This document shows, piece by piece, positions 32,307 through 36,568 of a stretch of 36,568 bases of DNA. The first letter of the stretch is position 1, and each line of letters opens with the position of its first letter. The DNA is from Neptunomonas qingdaonensis (GTDB lineage: Bacteria; Pseudomonadota; Gammaproteobacteria; Pseudomonadales; Balneatricaceae), in the NCBI RefSeq assembly GCF_900113275.1, contig NZ_FOOU01000023.1, positions 1 to 36,568 of the forward strand. The letters run 5' to 3'. The translations under genes were made by a program, and so were the position numbers. The notes beneath the pieces are model-generated. The model did not search any database, was not told where the DNA came from, and saw only the letters and a program-made list of their open reading frames with translations.

Positions 32307-33935
32307 GTGCGACGTCTCTCCCGAAGTTTGAAAATAGCTCATACTATTATTCGTTTTCGTCTTGATACTTTCTTTGACGATCTATCATTGCCGTGGTATC
32401 TGAGAATACTCCTTTATTTAATGCCGTGGCGGTACTTTATCAAAGCGACACAGCCAAGAGGCGCGCGTCTGCGTATGGCGTTAGAGTCACTAGGCCCTGT
32501 GTTTATCAAGTTCGGTCAGATGCTATCAACACGCAGAGACCTGTTGCCGGATGACATTGCTAATGAATTGAAGCGATTGCAGGATGACGTGCCACCTTTT
32601 TCAGGGGCTCAGGCGCAACAGATTATTGAAAAGTCGCTCGGCAAGCCGGTTTCTGAATTATTCGCTGCTTTCAATGTTACGCCTCTCGCATCTGCCTCGG
32701 TCGCACAGGTTCATGAAGCGACGTTAGTGGACGGTCGCGAAGCGGTTGTTAAGGTTATTCGTCCCGGGATAGTCAAAACCATCAAAAAAGATGTGGCGCT
32801 TTTGTATACCTTGGCACATATAGTTCATGCTGCCTGGCAGGAAGGGCGCAGGCTCCGGCCGGTAGAAGTTGTCGCAGAGTATGAGCAAACTTTATTTGAT
32901 GAATTAGATTTAAGAAAAGAGGCGGCTAACGGCTCACAACTGAAGCGTAATTTTGAAGATTCAGACATTCTCTATGTGCCAGAAATATACTGGGATCTGA
33001 CACGTCAGAATGTTTTAGTCATGGAGCGCATCTATGGCATACCCGTCGCCGAGGTGGATGAGCTTCGGGCGCAGGGAACCGATATGAAAATGCTGGCTGA
33101 GCGCGGCGTGGAGGTGTTTTTTACGCAGGTGTTCAGAGATAGCTTTTTTCATGCAGATATGCACCCTGGAAATATCTTCGTTTCCCGTGATAACCCCGTT
33201 ATGCCGCAATATATTGCAGTAGATTTCGGTATTATTGGTTCGCTTACCGCAGAAGATCAGAGTTATTTAGCGCGTAATTTCCTGGCCTTTTTTACCCGGG
33301 ACTATCGACAGGTAGCGCAGCTGCACATTGATTCTGGCTGGGTGCCAGCCGAAACCAATGTGACGGCGTTCGAAACGGCTATTCGTAGTGTATGTGAGCC
33401 GATCTTTAATAAACCGTTGAAAGATATTTCTTTTGGGCAGGTACTGTTAGGGTTGTTTCAGACAGCACGTCGTTTCAATATGGAAGTGCAGCCGCAATTA
33501 GTATTACTGCAAAAAACCCTTCTGAATATCGAAGGACTGGGAAGGCAATTGTATCCTGAGCTGGATTTGTGGCAGACCGGTAAGCCTTTCCTTGAATCAT
33601 GGATGAAGGATCGGGTCGGTCCTAAAGCTGCGTATCGAACACTCAAGCAGCAAGTGCCTGATTGGTTAGATAAAATGCCGCTTATCCCGCAGTTGGCATT
33701 TGATACCCTTCAACAGATTAAGAATCAGCCATCCCAAAGCCGTTTAGCGTTGTCTGCGCAGATCAAACAGGATGAGGCACGGCGAAGCAAACTGAGTCGA
33801 AAAAGGCTGATTGGGGTGGCTTGTATTATTGCTGCTTTATGGTTTGGTCATGAACCAAGCCGTGAATGGATGGAGCAGCTCAGTTTGGTCGGTTGGTTTA
33901 TTGGCGGCTTGGGTGTTTATCTCTTTATCAATTAA
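32307..33935 (+). CDS. ubiB: Ubiquinone biosynthesis kinase-like protein UbiB
   Basis: This ABC1/ADCK-type atypical kinase/ATPase supports ubiquinone synthesis at the inner membrane. The 542-residue protein has the family blocks [19 protein letters not shown] (the KxGQ motif), [34 protein letters not shown] and VDFGIIGSL. Two C-terminal hydrophobic helices (about 500-516 and 525-541) anchor it in the membrane. The start is GTG at 32307 with AGGA about 10 nt upstream; a stop codon lies five codons further up. The usual upstream partners ubiE and ubiJ are absent here. Confidence 0.95.
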   Translation: MRRLSRSLKIAHTIIRFRLDTFFDDLSLPWYLRILLYLMPWRYFIKATQPRGARLRMALESLGPVFIKFGQMLSTRRDLLPDDIANELKRLQDDVPPFSGAQAQQIIEKSLGKPVSELFAAFNVTPLASASVAQVHEATLVDGREAVVKVIRPGIVKTIKKDVALLYTLAHIVHAAWQEGRRLRPVEVVAEYEQTLFDELDLRKEAANGSQLKRNFEDSDILYVPEIYWDLTRQNVLVMERIYGIPVAEVDELRAQGTDMKMLAERGVEVFFTQVFRDSFFHADMHPGNIFVSRDNPVMPQYIAVDFGIIGSLTAEDQSYLARNFLAFFTRDYRQVAQLHIDSGWVPAETNVTAFETAIRSVCEPIFNKPLKDISFGQVLLGLFQTARRFNMEVQPQLVLLQKTLLNIEGLGRQLYPELDLWQTGKPFLESWMKDRVGPKAAYRTLKQQVPDWLDKMPLIPQLAFDTLQQIKNQPSQSRLALSAQIKQDEARRSKLSRKRLIGVACIIAALWFGHEPSREWMEQLSLVGWFIGGLGVYLFIN

Positions 33936-34037
33936 GCAGTAATAGACCAGGATCAATATACAAGGTATCTGGGATGGAGCTTCACAGGATGATCCGGTAT
34001 GCTTCATCTCCTTTGAAAGCGAACAGTTGTAATAGTG

Positions 34038-34427
34038 ATGACAGATAGCTGGTTAGAACGTATAAAGTGGGATGAAAAAGGATTAATACCCGCCATTGCC
34101 CAGGATTATAAGACGGGGCGGATTTTGATGGTAGCCTGGATGAATCAGGAATCTTTACGCCTGACGGTGGAAGAGCAGCGAGCTGTATACTGGTCACGTT
34201 CGCGTCAGAAACTGTGGCGTAAAGGTGAAGAGTCCGGACATGTGCAGACCCTGCACGAAGTGCGGTTAGACTGTGATAATGATGTACTTGTGCTGCAAGT
34301 TGAGCAAAAAGGCGGTATTGCTTGTCATACAGGAAGAGAGAGTTGTTTCTTTAGTGTATTACGTGATGGTAAATGGGTAGCTGAAGATCCTGTCTTGAAA
34401 AATCCTGATGATATATATAAAGGGTAA
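34038..34427 (+). CDS. hisI: Phosphoribosyl-AMP cyclohydrolase HisI
   Basis: This enzyme opens the purine ring of PR-AMP, the third step of histidine synthesis. The 129-residue protein has [28 protein letters not shown], the metal-binding DCDND and the [14 protein letters not shown] block. The start is taken as ATG at 34038; a GTG directly before it is in frame. The adjacent hisE gene encodes the preceding step, as separate proteins in pseudomonads and fused in enteric bacteria. Confidence 0.95.
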   Translation: MTDSWLERIKWDEKGLIPAIAQDYKTGRILMVAWMNQESLRLTVEEQRAVYWSRSRQKLWRKGEESGHVQTLHEVRLDCDNDVLVLQVEQKGGIACHTGRESCFFSVLRDGKWVAEDPVLKNPDDIYKG

Positions 34428-34434
34428 ATGTCTG

Positions 34435-34767
34435 ATGAGTGAAGTGTTAACACAGTTAGGCAAGATTCTTGAAGAGCGAAAGAGTGCAGCCTCGGATACA
34501 TCTTATGTGGCTAGTTTGCATGCAAAAGGTCTTAATAAAATTTTAGAAAAAGTTGGCGAAGAGGCAGTAGAAACTATCATCGCCGCTAAAGATGCCAAAC
34601 TTTCAGGTGATACGAGTGATCTGATATATGAAACTGCTGACTTGTGGTTCCATAGCTTAGTTATGCTGTCTCATTTGGGTGAGCCCCCGCAGGCTGTTTT
34701 GAACGAGCTGGCGCGACGTTTTGATATGTCCGGTTTGGTTGAAAAAGAGTCGCGGAACAAGTCATAA
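34435..34767 (+). CDS. hisE: Phosphoribosyl-ATP pyrophosphatase HisE
   Basis: This enzyme hydrolyses PR-ATP to PR-AMP, the second step of histidine synthesis. The ATG at 34435 gives 110 residues beginning [15 protein letters not shown]; the open frame reaches into hisI, but those residues are not homologous. An all-alpha MazG-like fold is indicated by [14 protein letters not shown] and [17 protein letters not shown], which hold the metal-binding acidic residues. AGGGTAA precedes the start, and the gene lies 7 bp after hisI. Confidence 0.94.
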   Translation: MSEVLTQLGKILEERKSAASDTSYVASLHAKGLNKILEKVGEEAVETIIAAKDAKLSGDTSDLIYETADLWFHSLVMLSHLGEPPQAVLNELARRFDMSGLVEKESRNKS

Positions 34768-34829
34768 AATTGTAATTAATGTGTGTGATGCATCGCCAGT
34801 CAGCGCGATAGTTATCGAGGAGAATTGAT

Positions 34830-35075
34830 ATGGGTTTTGGTGGAATCAGTATTTGGCAGCTAGTCATCGTGCTTGGTATTATTATTTTGCTGTTCGGCAC
34901 TAAAAAACTTCGCAATATCGGTGGGGATTTGGGTAGTGCTGTAAAAGGGTTCAAGAAGGCGATTAAAGAAGAGCCGGAAGATGCAAAAAAAATTGAACAG
35001 CAAGAGAAAGATGCCGCTTTCGAAGAAGAAGCTAAGCCTGCAGCCAAGCAGGAACACTCGACTGATCAAAAATAA
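34830..35075 (+). CDS. tatA: Sec-independent protein translocase TatA
   Basis: This 81-residue subunit forms the transient pore for folded proteins. One N-terminal membrane helix (about 6-22, [17 protein letters not shown]) is followed by the [21 protein letters not shown] hinge and amphipathic helix, then a charged tail. CGAGGAG lies 7-13 nt before the ATG. It starts the tatABC operon, 62 bp after hisE. Confidence 0.95.
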   Translation: MGFGGISIWQLVIVLGIIILLFGTKKLRNIGGDLGSAVKGFKKAIKEEPEDAKKIEQQEKDAAFEEEAKPAAKQEHSTDQK

Positions 35076-35089
35076 TCTGGATCTGTTGA

Positions 35090-35452
35090 ATGTTTGATAT
35101 CGGCTTTGCTGAAATATTATTAATCGGCGTGGTTGCGCTGATCGTGCTCGGGCCTGAAAAATTGCCTACGGCTGTGCGTGCTGTGGGCTTGTGGATAGGT
35201 CGTGCTAAAAGAGCTGTCTCCAGTATCCAGAGTGAAATATCAGAAGAACTGCGTCTTGATGAGATGCGACGCACAGCATCAATTAAAAAAGAAGAGCTTG
35301 ATAAAGAGCTGAGTGAGATGAAGCAGCCATTTAAGCAGGCTTTTAGTGAAGACTCGCCAATGGCTCAGTCTGTTGAGTCTCCCGTTACTGAACCCATCGA
35401 TACTTCCGATAAGGCAAGTAGCGGTAAAATTGAAAAACCAGCAAATGAGTAA
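35090..35452 (+). CDS. tatB: Sec-independent protein translocase TatB
   Basis: TatB, with TatC, recognises twin-arginine signal peptides. The 120-residue protein has the TatB-specific start MFDIGFAEILLIGVVALIVLGPEKLP (glutamate in the membrane helix, GPEKLP hinge), an amphipathic helix and a variable acidic tail. It lies 14 bp after tatA, and its stop codon overlaps the tatC start by 8 nt. Confidence 0.95.
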   Translation: MFDIGFAEILLIGVVALIVLGPEKLPTAVRAVGLWIGRAKRAVSSIQSEISEELRLDEMRRTASIKKEELDKELSEMKQPFKQAFSEDSPMAQSVESPVTEPIDTSDKASSGKIEKPANE

Positions 35453-36254
35453 GCAGCCAAGCGGGACTCCAGAGCAAGAGCAGACTTTAGTTTCGCATCT
35501 AGTAGAGTTGCGTCAGCGCATGATGCGCATACTGCTGATTGTGTTAGCTGTATTTCTTTGTTTATTTTATTTTGCAAATGATCTGTATGAATACCTTTCG
35601 GCACCATTGACAGCTTTGTTGCCGGCGGGAACCAGTATGATTGCAACGGATGTCACTTCACCTTTTTTTGCTCCGTTCAAATTAACATTAGTACTCGCCA
35701 TCTTTATCGGTATCCCGTTTATCCTCCATCAGATATGGGGCTTTATAGCGCCTGGTTTGTATAACCATGAGAAGCGTTTGGCAACGCCGCTGCTGATATC
35801 CAGTGTATTTCTCTTCTATGCCGGTGTTGCGTTTGCTTATTATGTGGTGTTTCCATTGATATTTGGCTTCTTTACCAGTGTGGGGCCAGAAAATGTAGCT
35901 GTTATGACAGATATCAGTAGCTATCTGAATTTTGTATTAAAGCTGTTTTTCGCTTTTGGTATTGTGTTCGAGATTCCTATAGCCACATTGCTGCTGATTT
36001 GGTCTGGAGCAACAACGGCGAAAGATCTGACAGATAAGCGTGCTTATGTGCTCGTATGTTGCTTTGTCGTTGGGATGCTGCTTACGCCGCCAGATGTTAT
36101 CTCTCAAAGTTTGTTGGCAATACCTATGTGGTTGCTATTTGAGTTAGGTATTCTTCTTTCAAAAGTCTTCGTTAAAGAAAATGAGGAAGAAGATATTGAT
36201 GAAGAGCTGGATGCTGCAATAGAAGATGATGAGGTAAATAGTCAAAAATCTTAA
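35445..36254 (+). CDS. tatC: Sec-independent protein translocase TatC
   Basis: This is the core receptor of the Tat system, with six membrane helices. The ATG at 35445 gives 269 residues with the normal N-terminus EQTLVSHLVELRQRMMRILL; the open frame extends 33 codons further into tatB, but this is not homologous. Typical features are SAPLTALLPAG, FIAPGLYNHEKRLATPLL and the FKLTLVLAIFIGIPFILHQIW block. The acidic C-terminal tail from about residue 240 (EEEDIDEELDAAIEDDE) is longer than in E. coli. Confidence 0.95.
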   Translation: MSKQPSGTPEQEQTLVSHLVELRQRMMRILLIVLAVFLCLFYFANDLYEYLSAPLTALLPAGTSMIATDVTSPFFAPFKLTLVLAIFIGIPFILHQIWGFIAPGLYNHEKRLATPLLISSVFLFYAGVAFAYYVVFPLIFGFFTSVGPENVAVMTDISSYLNFVLKLFFAFGIVFEIPIATLLLIWSGATTAKDLTDKRAYVLVCCFVVGMLLTPPDVISQSLLAIPMWLLFELGILLSKVFVKENEEEDIDEELDAAIEDDEVNSQKS

Positions 36255-36276
36255 GTGCTTTTCTCGATAATAAGTC

Positions 36277-36313
36277 ACAACAAAGGCGCCTGCGTGGCGC
36301 CTTTGTTGTTTTT
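36277..36313 (+). terminator. Intrinsic terminator of the tat operon
   Basis: A perfect 14-bp stem ACAACAAAGGCGCC (36277-36290) / GGCGCCTTTGTTGT (36296-36309) with a 5-nt loop is followed by TTTT. It lies 22 bp after the tatC stop. Confidence 0.9.
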
Positions 36314-36356
36314 AGTGTGTTTTTGCAATAATTATCACTTTTTTAAGGCATGCCTG

Positions 36357-36384
36357 TTGACTCCTTTTGGGGAGTCTGTAGAAT
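36357..36384 (+). promoter_or_regulatory. Strong stable-RNA-type promoter, first of two
   Basis: TTGACT (36357-36362), a 16-bp spacer and TAGAAT (36379-36384) are followed by the GC-rich discriminator GCGCACC. This TTGACx-N16-TAGAATGCGC form is typical of rRNA and tRNA promoters under stringent control in gammaproteobacteria. The region upstream is A/T-rich, as in UP elements. No start codon with a ribosome-binding site follows before the window ends. Confidence 0.75.
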
Positions 36385-36542
36385 GCGCACCTCTTCCCAA
36401 GGAGGCTGCCAAATAGGTAGCTGAAATGAGAAGATGCTAGTCAGTAAGATATTGATATTTAACATTTTTTCAGGGTTTTGTGATTGGTGGTTGGAGTCAG
36501 GTTTTGCAGCCGGAAGATTTCGAAAAAGTTGCAAAATAAAGA

Positions 36543-36568
36543 TTGACTTCAACGCGGCGTTCGGTAGA
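36543..36568 (+). promoter_or_regulatory. Second stable-RNA-type promoter, cut by the window edge
   Basis: TTGACT (36543-36548) and a 16-bp spacer lead to TAGA (36565-36568), where the window ends. Spacing and hexamers repeat the promoter 186 bp upstream. Between them lie A/T-rich tracts and no open reading frame that I can support. Tandem promoters of this kind usually drive an rRNA operon. Confidence 0.65.

Noticed and set aside
36343-36552. A 69-codon minus-strand frame at the right edge
   Set aside because: It overlaps both stable-RNA-type promoters and lacks a ribosome-binding site or recognisable features.

Overview
The window is an ordinary chromosomal stretch of a gammaproteobacterium, most likely a marine member of the Oceanospirillales/Pseudomonadales. 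This rests on gene content and order remembered from that group: ubiC-ubiA-phoB-phoR, pstS-pstC-pstA-pstB-phoU with very long PstC and PstA, DUF2782-thrB beside polA, polA-engB-cytochrome c4-dsbA-GGDEF, and ubiB-hisI-hisE-tatABC all match the Pseudomonas-type arrangement. The TRAP transporter and moderate base composition fit a marine heterotroph. I cannot name a species.

Layout. Positions 1-345 hold the right end of an IS110-family element of the IS1111 type: the last 37 codons of the transposase, then a structured non-coding tail. A TRAP transporter pair (dctQ-dctM, minus strand, no dctP in view) follows. Positions 2593-3908 carry a yjaG (DUF416) operon with two small envelope proteins. Next come an MDR-type oxidoreductase and a small membrane protein joined to cysZ. 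Positions 6151-9794 (minus) are ubiC-ubiA-phoB-phoR. A DUF1415 gene then runs convergently into an unusual diguanylate cyclase whose N-terminus looks like a DsbA-type thioredoxin fold.

Positions 12159-19138 (minus) are the phosphate regulon core pstS, pstC-pstA-pstB-phoU. Good Pho-box candidates precede phoB, pstC and pstS, each exactly 10 bp from a -10-like hexamer. Together PhoR/PhoB, the Pst transporter and PhoU form a complete phosphate-sensing and uptake circuit. A 139-bp MITE-like near-palindrome sits between pstA and pstB.

Positions 19400-21571 hold a hotdog thioesterase, a DUF938 methyltransferase, a PlsC-type acyltransferase and a VanZ-like protein. A palindrome-rich spacer separates these from uvrD, thrB and a DUF2782 gene (minus). 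polA (plus) is followed by a spacer with a strong small-RNA candidate where Spot 42/ErsA lies in relatives. Then come engB (minus), cytochrome c4, dsbA, a second diguanylate cyclase, ubiB, hisI-hisE and tatABC. The last 215 bp carry two rRNA/tRNA-type promoters (TTGACT-N16-TAGAAT), the second cut by the window edge, so a stable RNA operon probably starts just outside.

No tRNA, rRNA gene, CRISPR array or prophage was seen inside the window. The most unusual items are the DsbA-like/pseudo-receiver/GGDEF fusion, the MITE inside the pst operon, the polA-engB small-RNA locus with its nested promoter and terminator, and the IS1111 tail that may encode a bridge RNA.
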